NCBI GenBank assembly: GCA_034429215.1
Contig: DAOUGI010000027.1
Location: forward strand, 1-18,205
Reading direction: 5' to 3'
Origin: JAFGOG01 sp034429215
GTDB lineage: Bacteria > Chloroflexota > Anaerolineae > JAAYZQ01
Length of the DNA stretch: 18,205 nucleotides
Numbering within the stretch: the stretch's first letter is position 1; each line of letters begins with the position of its first letter. The translations under genes and the position numbers were made by a program. This document shows positions 1 to 6,218 of the stretch, piece after piece. The notes under the pieces were generated by a model. The model saw only the letters and a program-made list of their open reading frames with translations, did no database searches and was not told the origin of the DNA.

Positions 1-10
1 GCATTTCCCC

Positions 11-43
11 CTCACCCCAGCCCTCTCCCCCAGGGGGAGAGGG
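11..43. repeat. Interspersed C-rich/G-rich hairpin repeat
   Basis: The sequence holds a perfect 10-bp inverted repeat (21-30 with 34-43, CCCTCTCCCC / GGGGAGAGGG) around a 3-nt loop, preceded by CTCACCCCAG. This resembles the abundant intergenic 'CCCTCACCCC...GGGGAGAGGG' hairpin repeats found in many bacterial genomes, including Chloroflexota. Only one copy lies in this window. It sits upstream of the DUF2202 gene, without a T-run, so a terminator role is not shown. Confidence 0.6.
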
Positions 44-147
44 AGCAGGCAGCCGTGGCATCCAGAAATGTGAAACGCACCCGGACAAACTGCTGTGCCT
101 TCATCATTTTCGCATCGGGTCTTCACTACTTTTTCACGAGGCTCGGT

Positions 148-153
148 TATACT
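148..153 (+). promoter_or_regulatory. Putative -10 box for the DUF2202 gene
   Basis: TATACT lies 67 nt before the start at 220. No convincing -35 hexamer is found at 16-18 bp spacing, so this is a weak call resting on the -10 alone. Confidence 0.3.
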
Positions 154-219
154 ACAGCTACAAGGCTCGGAAAAAGGTTTCTTTTCTGGCCCTGAATCAA
201 GAGTAACCATGGAGGCAAG

Positions 220-804
220 ATGTCCAAAAAGATAGCAGGTATCAGTGCAGCGATTTTGATCGGCGCATTGGTGATAGGAGTGGTGGCGCTGTGGGTGTTG
301 CCCAATACCGCGGAAGCCGCCGGCGGCGGGCGCGGGAAGGGGAGCCGGGGACCGGCTGTGACCAGCCCGGCGAGGTCGGCTCCTGCCCTGAATGACAGTG
401 AGGCAGGCGATCTGAGCGAGTCGGAAGCGGAAGCATTGCTGATGGCCCTGGACGACGAGTACAAGGCGTGGTCGGTCTACGATCAGGTGATCGCCGATTT
501 TGGCGCGGTGCGGCCCTTTACCAGCATCCGGAAAGCGGAGGAGGCGCACATCGCCGCGCTGGTGACGCTTTTTGAGCGCTATGACCTGGATGTTCCGGCG
601 AACGAATGGCCGGGCAATGTGCCGACCTTTGACACCGTGGCCGAGGCGTGTGCCGGCGGTGTGCAGGCAGAGATCGACAACGCGGCCCTGTATGACCAGT
701 TGTTCGATATGGTGGACAACACGGACATCGTCCGGGTGTTCACGGCTCTGCAGCGGGCGTCGGAGACCAAGCACCTGCCGGCCTTTGAGCGCTGCGCGCC
801 CTAG
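220..804 (+). CDS. Secreted ferritin-like DUF2202 protein
   Basis: 194 residues. The N-terminus has a short basic start (MSKK) and a hydrophobic stretch of about residues 5-28, followed by an AEA-type motif, so it is a signal peptide or membrane anchor. A low-complexity Gly/Pro/Ser linker runs to about residue 66. Residues 67-192 form a DUF2202-like four-helix domain with ferritin-type candidate ligands: E80, E107-x-x-H110, E151 and E182-x-x-H185. This spacing suggests a di-metal centre in the envelope; the substrate is unknown. Start 220 is supported by GGAGG (211-215) 4 nt upstream. DUF2202 proteins are widespread and mostly uncharacterised. A hairpin follows 20 nt after the stop. The family call is by motif reading only. 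Confidence 0.8.
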   Translation: MSKKIAGISAAILIGALVIGVVALWVLPNTAEAAGGGRGKGSRGPAVTSPARSAPALNDSEAGDLSESEAEALLMALDDEYKAWSVYDQVIADFGAVRPFTSIRKAEEAHIAALVTLFERYDLDVPANEWPGNVPTFDTVAEACAGGVQAEIDNAALYDQLFDMVDNTDIVRVFTALQRASETKHLPAFERCAP

Positions 805-823
805 GCCAACGGACGCTTTGTCA

Positions 824-855
824 ACAGCCCTCGGCTCATACGAGCCGAGGGCTGT
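824..855. terminator. Hairpin between convergent genes, likely terminator
   Basis: A perfect 14-bp stem (824-837 with 842-855) closes a 4-nt loop (ATAC). It sits 19 nt after the DUF2202 stop and 30 nt beyond the end of the convergent gene at 886, so it is placed to serve both. The T-run is poor on both sides, so efficiency is uncertain. Confidence 0.6.
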
Positions 856-885
856 CTAATTGCCGAGTCACAAACGATGCGTGAC

Positions 886-1614
886 TCACTGCGCACCTCC
901 GGCATACTCTCCAAGATCCAGCCCAATGAGGTCCAGGTTGTCGGCCACCCCCTCTTTTTGGATCCACACGTCCAGCACGTCCAGGCCCTCCTGGAAAAAG
1001 TCCGGGATCTGCTCAGGCTCTGCCCGGCACTCTTTATGGTAGTAGATGAGATGTCCCCCGTCCCCCTCGACACACAGGCCGGGGTGCCTGGTGTAATAGG
1101 CCACGACGGGCTCGGAAAAGATGGCGCGAACCCGGTCCTCGTCCCGGCCTTGAAGGAGGTAGGCGCTGGAGAACTCGGGGCTGGCTGGGAACTCGATGTC
1201 CTGCCGTCCGAATGCGCCGGCAATTCCATCCCAGAAGCCCTGAGGGCGCAGGCTGAAGGCGGGAAGCTGCAGGCGGTTCGATTCAAAGAGGATCACCGTC
1301 TGTCTCCAACTGTGGCTGGACTTGCCGCCGCCGGTCACGTACTCGTAATCGAAAATCTGCACCTCTACATCCCCGGCGCGGCCGTTCATGACGTTCCGCG
1401 CCTTTCTGGAACGGCCCTGGGAAAACAGGCGAAAATTAGCCAGGTGCTCCACGAGCTGTGGCTGAGACTCGGGCCAGAACTCGAACCCCAGGCGGCTCGC
1501 CACGGCGCCTAGTTGCTCCTTTCGCCGTTTCTCGGCCTGGTAGGCGGCAACCCACATGGCGACCCCGATGACGACGAGTGCCGAAAGAAAAACCAAGATC
1601 CATTGGTCGTCCAT
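886..1614 (-). CDS. Membrane-anchored protein of unknown function
   Basis: 242 residues. One transmembrane helix spans about residues 5-24, followed by a basic segment (AEKRRKEQ) that predicts a cytoplasmic C-terminal domain. The rest is soluble, with a FDYEY.TGGGK turn near residues 88-98 and many aromatic residues. I do not recognise a family, although similar one-TM proteins occur in Chloroflexota and Planctomycetota. The ATG at 1614 is chosen because GGAGGG lies a suitable distance upstream and the hydrophobic anchor begins right after it; the longer open frame upstream is low-quality sequence. It has its own promoter (1670-1699) and lies downstream of the phosphodiesterase gene on the same strand, 193 nt away, so it is probably a separate unit. 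Confidence 0.7.
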   Translation of the reverse strand: MDDQWILVFLSALVVIGVAMWVAAYQAEKRRKEQLGAVASRLGFEFWPESQPQLVEHLANFRLFSQGRSRKARNVMNGRAGDVEVQIFDYEYVTGGGKSSHSWRQTVILFESNRLQLPAFSLRPQGFWDGIAGAFGRQDIEFPASPEFSSAYLLQGRDEDRVRAIFSEPVVAYYTRHPGLCVEGDGGHLIYYHKECRAEPEQIPDFFQEGLDVLDVWIQKEGVADNLDLIGLDLGEYAGGAQ

Positions 1615-1669
1615 CGCTTCATCCCTCCGACCGGCGAGTCTGTCCGGTGCAGTCCTGTCCTTTCCCGCT

Positions 1670-1699
1670 ATAATACCATGATAGCAGGATCCGCGCCAA
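1670..1699 (-). promoter_or_regulatory. Promoter for the 886-1614 membrane protein gene
   Basis: On the minus strand TTGGCG (1694-1699) and TATTAT (1670-1675) are separated by 18 bp, about 55 nt upstream of the start at 1614. Each box is one or two bases from consensus. Confidence 0.5.
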
Positions 1700-1780
1700 G
1701 GCGCACGACACCTGGCTGACGAGAATCTGTCAAGATGGAACCGGGTACAAGTTCGAACGGCAGTCGGCGATGACCGCGGA

Positions 1781-1801
1781 GCACCGCTCTCAGGGCGGTG
1801 C
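1781..1801 (-). terminator. Hairpin just after the phosphodiesterase gene
   Basis: GCACCGC (1781-1787) pairs with GCGGTGC (1795-1801) around a 7-nt loop, immediately downstream of the minus-strand stop at 1808. There is no U-run, so it may be only a 3' stabilising hairpin. Confidence 0.35.
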
Positions 1802-1807
1802 CCCGTG

Positions 1808-2626
1808 CTATGGAATGATCTGCGCAAACAGGTCCGGATAGTTTGTCGTCACGCCGTTGACGCCCAGCCTCTGAAGCTCGCGAATTCGGCCGGGCTCGTC
1901 AACCGTCCAGACAAACACCTTCCCCCCCGCGCGCTTGACTGTTGTCACGGTCCGTCCTGATACAACCTTGTGATACAGCATGACGGCATTGGCTTGGGCG
2001 CCCGCCATCATGGACAACACCCGGTAGGGAAGCACGAGCCGCATCAATGCGATGGCGGACGTCACCGCCGGCTGCAAGTAAGGCTTGCCGGACGCATTTC
2101 CCCGATCCTCGGGGTACGACAGGCCGGTCATTGCCAGGGGATCGAGCTGCCTGATGCGCCGCAGACTGTCCGAGTAGAGCGTGCTGTAGAGCGTGTCACC
2201 TCCCATCCCCCTTGCCCCCACCTGATCGAGCACTGCCTGCTCATAGCCGGTTGCCTTCAGGTCGACATTGAGCAGGACGCGCCCCTTGAGCAGGTCCAAC
2301 GCCTCTGCCAGGGTCGGGATGAAACAGTCAGGCTCGGTATCGAGACGGCGCAGCTCTGCCAGCGTGCTCGTGCTGGCCAGCGCCGGGTGACCGCCGAATT
2401 TCGCCAGGCTGTCGTCGTGCAGCAGCACCAGCTCGTCTTGGCAGGGACGGACGTCGAATTCCACCATATCCACGCCCGCTTGCAGCGCCAGGGTCAGGGA
2501 ACGGAGGGTGTTCGCCGGCGCGCGTCCGGCGGCGCCGCCGTGTCCAATCCGAAGGAAAGGGCGATCCCACGCGCTGCGCCGGGTCACGTCGGATGCCGGT
2601 TCTATCAGAGTCTTTGCCTGATCCAT
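1808..2626 (-). CDS. ugpQ: Glycerophosphodiester phosphodiesterase
   Basis: 272 residues, normal length for a bacterial GDPD. It hydrolyses glycerophosphodiesters to glycerol-3-phosphate and an alcohol. Visible family marks are the N-terminal HGG (H29) with R35 in GRAPANT, metal ligands E56-x-D58 in VEFDVR, the second catalytic histidine H70 in LHDD, D122-x-K124 in the strand NVDLK, and a C-terminal barrel strand ending GVNGVTTNYPDLF. No signal peptide or membrane helix is seen, so it is probably cytoplasmic. The ATG at 2626 is preceded by GAGGAGG. The promoter at 2654-2682 is near consensus. No glycerol-3-phosphate transporter genes are adjacent, so the ugpQ symbol is by family only. Confidence 0.9.
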   Translation of the reverse strand: MDQAKTLIEPASDVTRRSAWDRPFLRIGHGGAAGRAPANTLRSLTLALQAGVDMVEFDVRPCQDELVLLHDDSLAKFGGHPALASTSTLAELRRLDTEPDCFIPTLAEALDLLKGRVLLNVDLKATGYEQAVLDQVGARGMGGDTLYSTLYSDSLRRIRQLDPLAMTGLSYPEDRGNASGKPYLQPAVTSAIALMRLVLPYRVLSMMAGAQANAVMLYHKVVSGRTVTTVKRAGGKVFVWTVDEPGRIRELQRLGVNGVTTNYPDLFAQIIP

Positions 2627-2653
2627 CGCCGGGTCCTCCTCTCAGCGTTCCTG

Positions 2654-2682
2654 AGTATATCCGGCTTCAAAACGATTGTCAA
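2654..2682 (-). promoter_or_regulatory. Near-consensus promoter of the phosphodiesterase gene
   Basis: On the minus strand TTGACA (2677-2682) is followed after exactly 17 bp by TATACT (2654-2659), about 28 nt upstream of the ATG at 2626. The -35 is perfect and the -10 is 5/6. Confidence 0.85.
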
Positions 2683-2919
2683 AAATGGCGGCGAGACCTG
2701 GATAGTTAACCTAAAGCTGTACCATGCTGCCGAGCTTCCCAGAGGCTCCAACGATGCAAACTTTCACCACTCCTCCCCGTCCTTTATGTCGCGCGACGAT
2801 GGCTCCCGTGCAAGTATATCATGTCGCAGGCGGCCGGTCAAAGGGAATGCGCATGGGCAGGAACCATGGCTCCTTCCAGAACCACGATCAAGGGCTTTTT
2901 ACCTAGGGCCCTCCGGGAA
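2683..2919. other. Intergenic space between divergent promoters
   Basis: No credible gene is seen here. Small open frames on the plus strand (for example near 2724-2906) have no ribosome binding site and no recognisable content. A GGGCCC palindrome lies at 2907-2912. The stretch separates the divergent phosphodiesterase and helicase promoters. Confidence 0.5.
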
Positions 2920-2948
2920 TTGCCAGATTTATCCTGATCGAGTATAAT
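2920..2948 (+). promoter_or_regulatory. Promoter of the DEAD-box helicase gene
   Basis: TTGCCA (2920-2925), a 17-bp spacer and a perfect TATAAT (2943-2948). Predicted transcription starts near 2955, giving a leader of about 100 nt. The leader begins with a 7-bp hairpin (2956-2962 with 2974-2980). Confidence 0.8.
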
Positions 2949-3027
2949 AGATCGTTTGTGCGCGCCAATGGTTCGCACAATAACCGGCAGACCATTCTGC
3001 CACAAAATCGAAGGGCCGAGAGTGCGA

Positions 3028-3050
3028 CTTGGCTCAATAAAGCCAAGGAG
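3028..3050 (+). promoter_or_regulatory. Hairpin covering part of the helicase Shine-Dalgarno
   Basis: CTTGGCT (3028-3034) can pair with AGCCAAG (3041-3047) around a CAATAA loop. The ribosome binding site AAGGAG occupies 3045-3050, so its first three bases are inside the stem. This site, 5 nt before the TTG at 3056, also decides the start codon. Temperature- or protein-dependent opening is possible but is inference. Confidence 0.5.
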
Positions 3051-3055
3051 TGCTT

Positions 3056-4342
3056 TTGAACTTTCAACAATTTTCTCTCGATCCGCGCATTGTCGCGGGT
3101 ATCAAGGCCGTGGGACACACCACGCCTACCCCCATCCAGCAGCAGGCCATCCCTGTCGTGCTCCAGGGGCGCGATATTTTGGGTCTGGCGCAGACCGGCA
3201 CCGGAAAAACGGCGGCCTTTGTCTTGCCGATCCTGCACAGGCTGCTTCAAGGCCCGGCGCGCCGCGTGCGGGCTCTCATCGTCGCGCCTACGCGCGAGCT
3301 GGCCGAACAGATCCACGATATGACGTCTGGGCTGGCCCAAAATACCAGGCTGCACAGCGCCACCGTCTATGGCGGCGTGAGCAAAGCCAACCAGGTCGCC
3401 GCCTTGCGCCGCGGTGTCGATATCGTCGTCGCCTGTCCGGGGCGCTTGCTGGACCTGCTCGCCGAAGGCAGCATCGATCTGTCGGGGGTCGAAGTGCTGG
3501 TGCTGGACGAAGCCGATCGCATGTGCGACATGGGCTTCTTGCCCGACATCCGGCGCATCCTCAAGGTTTTGCCCAAACAGCGCCAGACGCTGTTTTTCGC
3601 CGCAACGATGCCGGACGACATTCGCAGGCTGGCGGATGAGATTCTCGACGACCCGGTCACGGTCCAGATCGGCATCATCGCCCCGGCAAAAACCGTGTCG
3701 CACGCCCTCTATCCGGTGCCCGATGACCTCAAGAAACAGCTTCTGCTGGCCATATTGCGCCAGCCGGCCATGGAACGGGTGCTGATCTTTTCGCGCACCA
3801 AGCATCGCGCCCGCAGCCTGGCCCGCGATCTGGTGAAACACGGCCATTCGGCCGCCGCGTTGCAGGGCAACATGTCGCAAAACGCGCGCCAGGCTGCGCT
3901 CGACGGCTTTCGCGACGGAACGTACCCTATCCTTGTCGCGACAGACATCGCGGCTCGCGGCATCGACGTTGTGGAAATCACGCATGTGATCAACTTTGAC
4001 ATGCCGGATACTGTCGATGCTTACACCCACCGCATCGGCCGCACGGGGCGCGCCGACCTGACCGGCCAGGCCTACACATTTGCCGTGCAGTCGGATGAGC
4101 CGATGGTGCGCGACATCGAGAAGGTGTTGGGCGCCCCGATTCAACGCCTGCGGCTGCCCGGATTTGATTATGGCGGCTTTTCGCCAGAGCGCCAACCCCA
4201 GCCACACGGCCAAGCAGCGCCCTCTGGCCCTGGGCGGAGCGGAGTGGCTCGCCCTCGGGATGGCGGCCGGCCGGCCCCGGCGGCAAGCAGGCGCCCCGCG
4301 AGCGGGCGGGGCAGGTCCTGGTCGGGTAGAGCTGCGCGCTAG
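3056..4342 (+). CDS. rhlE: DEAD-box ATP-dependent RNA helicase (RhlE-like)
   Basis: 428 residues. All core motifs are visible: F-x6 upstream plus PTPIQ (Q motif), AQTGTGKT with K51 and T52 (motif I), PTRELAEQ (Ia), CPGRLLD (Ib), DEAD at 151-154 (II), AAT in place of the usual SAT (III), IFSRTKH (IV), VATDIAARGID (V) and HRIGRTGRA from H325 (VI). A Pro/Arg-rich basic tail of about 60 residues probably binds RNA. It unwinds structured RNA, typically in ribosome assembly, RNA decay or cold adaptation. TTG at 3056 is preferred over the in-frame GTG at 3050 because the GTG overlaps the AAGGAG site. The next genes encode a cold-shock protein and an RRM protein, which fits an RNA-remodelling group. 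The exact paralogue (RhlE versus other) is uncertain. Confidence 0.92.
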   Translation: MNFQQFSLDPRIVAGIKAVGHTTPTPIQQQAIPVVLQGRDILGLAQTGTGKTAAFVLPILHRLLQGPARRVRALIVAPTRELAEQIHDMTSGLAQNTRLHSATVYGGVSKANQVAALRRGVDIVVACPGRLLDLLAEGSIDLSGVEVLVLDEADRMCDMGFLPDIRRILKVLPKQRQTLFFAATMPDDIRRLADEILDDPVTVQIGIIAPAKTVSHALYPVPDDLKKQLLLAILRQPAMERVLIFSRTKHRARSLARDLVKHGHSAAALQGNMSQNARQAALDGFRDGTYPILVATDIAARGIDVVEITHVINFDMPDTVDAYTHRIGRTGRADLTGQAYTFAVQSDEPMVRDIEKVLGAPIQRLRLPGFDYGGFSPERQPQPHGQAAPSGPGRSGVARPRDGGRPAPAASRRPASGRGRSWSGRAAR

Positions 4343-4398
4343 AGCTGAACCGCCGGCCTGGTGGTTGTACATTACTTTGACCACACCTGGACAAGGAT

Positions 4399-4427
4399 TT
4401 GACAGCCTGGGGCAAGTGTGCTATGAT
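4399..4427 (+). promoter_or_regulatory. Near-consensus promoter of the csp-rrm operon
   Basis: A perfect TTGACA (4399-4404), a 17-bp spacer and TATGAT (4422-4427). It lies downstream of the helicase stop and upstream of the terminator at 4474. Transcription should start near 4434. Confidence 0.85.
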
Positions 4428-4473
4428 GTTTTTGTAGGACGAAGAATAAAACTGGTTCGAGCATGAAGAGATG

Positions 4474-4507
4474 ACCACCCGGATTCTTTGATCTGGGTGG
4501 TTTTTTT
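4474..4507 (+). terminator. Intrinsic terminator / attenuator in the csp leader
   Basis: An 11-bp stem (4474-4484 with 4491-4501, one G-U pair) with a 6-nt loop is followed by an uninterrupted run of seven T (4501-4507). It lies about 40 nt downstream of the predicted csp transcription start and 50 nt before the csp start codon. It therefore either attenuates csp-rrm, or serves as the helicase terminator with the csp promoter embedded upstream of it. See findings. Confidence 0.9.
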
Positions 4508-4557
4508 GCACAGACTGGCTGGACCTTCCTCCTAACAACATATGTGAAAGGCAAGAA

Positions 4558-4770
4558 ATGACTGAGCGAACGAAAGGAACCGTCAAGTGGTTCAATGAAG
4601 ACAAAGGTTTTGGCTTCATCGCGAGGGAGGAAGGCGCTGACGTGTTTGTCCACTACTCCGCCATTCGGGGCAATGGTGTCCGGAATTTGGCCGAGGGGCA
4701 GCGCGTGGAGTTTAATGTCGAGCAGGGCCGCAAGGGCCTGCAAGCCATCGATGTGACCGTGACAGTATAA
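4558..4770 (+). CDS. csp: Cold-shock-domain RNA chaperone (CspA family)
   Basis: 70 residues, the typical full length for the family. The five-stranded OB fold is marked by GTVKWFN, RNP1 KGFGFI (16-21) and RNP2 VFVHYSAI (29-36). Such proteins bind single-stranded RNA and DNA, melt secondary structure and can act as transcription antiterminators. The ATG at 4558 has a modest GAAAGG site upstream. It forms an operon with the RRM gene 11 nt downstream. The operon has its own promoter, but a strong terminator hairpin stands between promoter and gene, so self-regulation by hairpin melting is plausible. Confidence 0.95.
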   Translation: MTERTKGTVKWFNEDKGFGFIAREEGADVFVHYSAIRGNGVRNLAEGQRVEFNVEQGRKGLQAIDVTVTV

Positions 4771-4781
4771 TAGGAGAAACC

Positions 4782-5075
4782 ATGGACAAGAAACTATACG
4801 TAGGTAATTTGAGCTACAACACGACCGATGACAAGTTGCGGTCGCTGTTCGCCGAGTACGGCGAGATCGAATCGATCAATGTGATTACCGACCGCGAGAC
4901 CGGCCGGCCTAGAGGCTTTGCCTTTGTCGAAATGGCAACCCAGCAGGCAGCCGAGGCATCCATCTCTGGCCTGGACGGCAAGATGGTAGACGAGCGCGCG
5001 ATCAAGGTGAACAAGGCCAAGCCACAGCCCGATCGCGACCGGCGGCAGGGCGGCAGAGGCCGATCAGATTGGTAA
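4782..5075 (+). CDS. Single-RRM RNA-binding protein
   Basis: 97 residues. One RNA recognition motif covers about residues 3-80: RNP2 LYVGNL (5-10) and RNP1 RGFAFVEM (44-51), with the aromatic residues for base stacking present. A short tail rich in Arg, Gly, Gln and Asp follows, ending in W. These small proteins resemble the cyanobacterial Rbp family, some of which are cold-induced, and plant glycine-rich RNA-binding proteins. The ATG at 4782 is preceded by AGGAGA (4772-4777). It is translated from the csp message. RNA targets are unknown. Confidence 0.93.
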   Translation: MDKKLYVGNLSYNTTDDKLRSLFAEYGEIESINVITDRETGRPRGFAFVEMATQQAAEASISGLDGKMVDERAIKVNKAKPQPDRDRRQGGRGRSDW

Positions 5076-5134
5076 GAGTGTCGCCGGCGATCGCCGGAGC
5101 GGCATGAGCCGGCCAGCACTCGGCCGGCAGGAAT

Positions 5135-5182
5135 AAAAAGCGACAGCGCAGACCGGGGTTGCCTCGGCCTGCGCTGTGTTTT
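5135..5182. terminator. Bidirectional terminator between rrm and carD
   Basis: A 9-bp stem (5143-5151 with 5169-5177, ACAGCGCAG / CTGCGCTGT) with further internal pairing. Reading on the plus strand it is followed by GTTTT (5178-5182). Reading on the minus strand it is followed by CGC and then five T (complement of 5135-5139). It sits midway between the two converging stops. Two more GC-rich inverted repeats lie at about 5088-5101 and 5108-5128. Confidence 0.8.
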
Positions 5183-5227
5183 GTGTGGCACCCATCCGCC
5201 GACCGCCGGCGGATGTCGTTTGTGTTG

Positions 5228-5737
5228 TTACCCTTGTTTGACCGCGCTCTCCATGCCGGCTGCCAGTGCCGCATCGATCGCCTTGTTGGCTTCCGAGATC
5301 TCACCGTCGGATGCCAGCGCCATCTCAGCCGCCAGCCACTCCCGGCCCCGGACCAGATATTCCGTGTCTTTCCTGGTCAGGTGAGACTGATACCGGCGCC
5401 AGGTCAGATCTCGCACCACCTCGGCCGCTTGCAGGACAATACCTGTTCCAAGCTTGGCCCACAACCCCTTCTGCCGTTCGTCGATATCATCTTGCAGGCA
5501 ATCGGGCGCGCTCTTGAGCGTGTCCAGCAGCCAAGGTACCTTGGTCGGCGAAATCGCCGGCCGCACCCCCACCTGCTCCATCTGCTGGGTGGGAACATAG
5601 ACCGTCAACCGTTGTGTGGGGATATAGATGACAAAGTAAGAGCTGGCCTCGCCGGTTGTTTCCCTCTGTTGGATGCCGGTGATTCTGCCGGCGCCGTGCC
5701 GGGGGTGTATCACCTTATCGTTGATCTCGAACTGCAT
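5228..5737 (-). CDS. carD: CarD-family transcriptional regulator (CdnL-like)
   Basis: 169 residues, the usual length for CarD/CdnL. The N-terminal domain (about 1-60) is the RNA polymerase beta-binding Tudor-like module, with F.....VIHPRHGAGRI and, further on, YFVIYIPTQRLTVYVP. The remainder is an all-helical domain that in relatives contacts the upstream edge of the open-promoter bubble. It is a global stabiliser of RNA polymerase open complexes. The ATG at 5737 is chosen because the family's conserved N-terminus begins there; the upstream open frame of 53 codons has no conserved content. A -10/-35 pair at 5975-6002 would give a leader of about 230 nt. It is convergent with the csp-rrm operon. 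Confidence 0.9.
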   Translation of the reverse strand: MQFEINDKVIHPRHGAGRITGIQQRETTGEASSYFVIYIPTQRLTVYVPTQQMEQVGVRPAISPTKVPWLLDTLKSAPDCLQDDIDERQKGLWAKLGTGIVLQAAEVVRDLTWRRYQSHLTRKDTEYLVRGREWLAAEMALASDGEISEANKAIDAALAAGMESAVKQG

Positions 5738-5974
5738 AGTTTCCCGCACCTTTCTTTGTGGACTGGGGCTCGCATCGAAACCGTGCCTATCTCCATCGGC
5801 AGATGGGATATGATGAGCCGAAATCCGGGCCAAAAGACCTCGATTCTCGCCCGACGACAGGCTGGCTCCACAAATACTCGGTATCGTCAGGATCACACAC
5901 TCTGAACGCGGGGGGGAAGGAATCAGCGACCAGACCAGCCAACTCTTCCACTATTCCTATTGCAGGAGGACGTC

Positions 5975-6002
5975 ATTATAACACATTTCTTGGAAACTGC
6001 AA
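5975..6002 (-). promoter_or_regulatory. Putative carD promoter
   Basis: On the minus strand TTGCAG (5997-6002), a 16-bp spacer and a perfect TATAAT (5975-5980). It lies 238 bp upstream of the carD ATG, with no other gene between. Confidence 0.6.
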
Positions 6003-6123
6003 GCCGCTTCTGTCTGATGGGCAGGGCAAACGCATTTAGGTTTCGTAGGAGCGCGGCATCCCGCGCTGTTATTTGCGTGGCCACGATCTGCGCCACCTGC
6101 CCTCGCACCTGGCCGCGCGTGAC

Positions 6124-6152
6124 TTGTGGCTGGCATGTGCATCAGGTATAAT
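6124..6152 (+). promoter_or_regulatory. Putative promoter of the MBL-rhodanese/YeeE operon
   Basis: TTGTGG (6124-6129), a 17-bp spacer and a perfect TATAAT (6147-6152), 66 nt upstream of the start at 6219. The -35 matches consensus at only three positions, which leaves room for an activator. Confidence 0.6.
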
Positions 6153-6218
6153 GAAGTGGCTACGTTGAAGAGGCAGTGCCGTGGCTGCTATCAAGACAAA
6201 TGGAAGGAGGAAGACACC

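Larger units (their letters stand above)
5738..6218. other. Divergent regulatory region between carD and the sulfur operon
   Basis: No supported gene is found in this 480-bp stretch. It contains a minus-strand promoter for carD (5975-6002) and a plus-strand promoter for the sulfur operon (6124-6152). The 230 nt between the carD promoter and its ATG are unexplained and could be a structured leader. Confidence 0.5.

Noticed and set aside
1970..2947. 325-codon plus-strand open frame over the phosphodiesterase gene
   Set aside because: Antisense to a gene with intact catalytic motifs and a consensus promoter; its composition is not protein-like.
3050..3052. GTG at 3050 as the helicase start
   Set aside because: It overlaps the AAGGAG ribosome site; TTG at 3056 is correctly spaced from it and matches the usual family N-terminus.
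2903..4384. 493-codon minus-strand open frame over the helicase gene
   Set aside because: It is antisense to a protein with every DEAD-box motif, and its product is basic, histidine-rich low-complexity sequence with no ribosome site. It is a GC-driven shadow.
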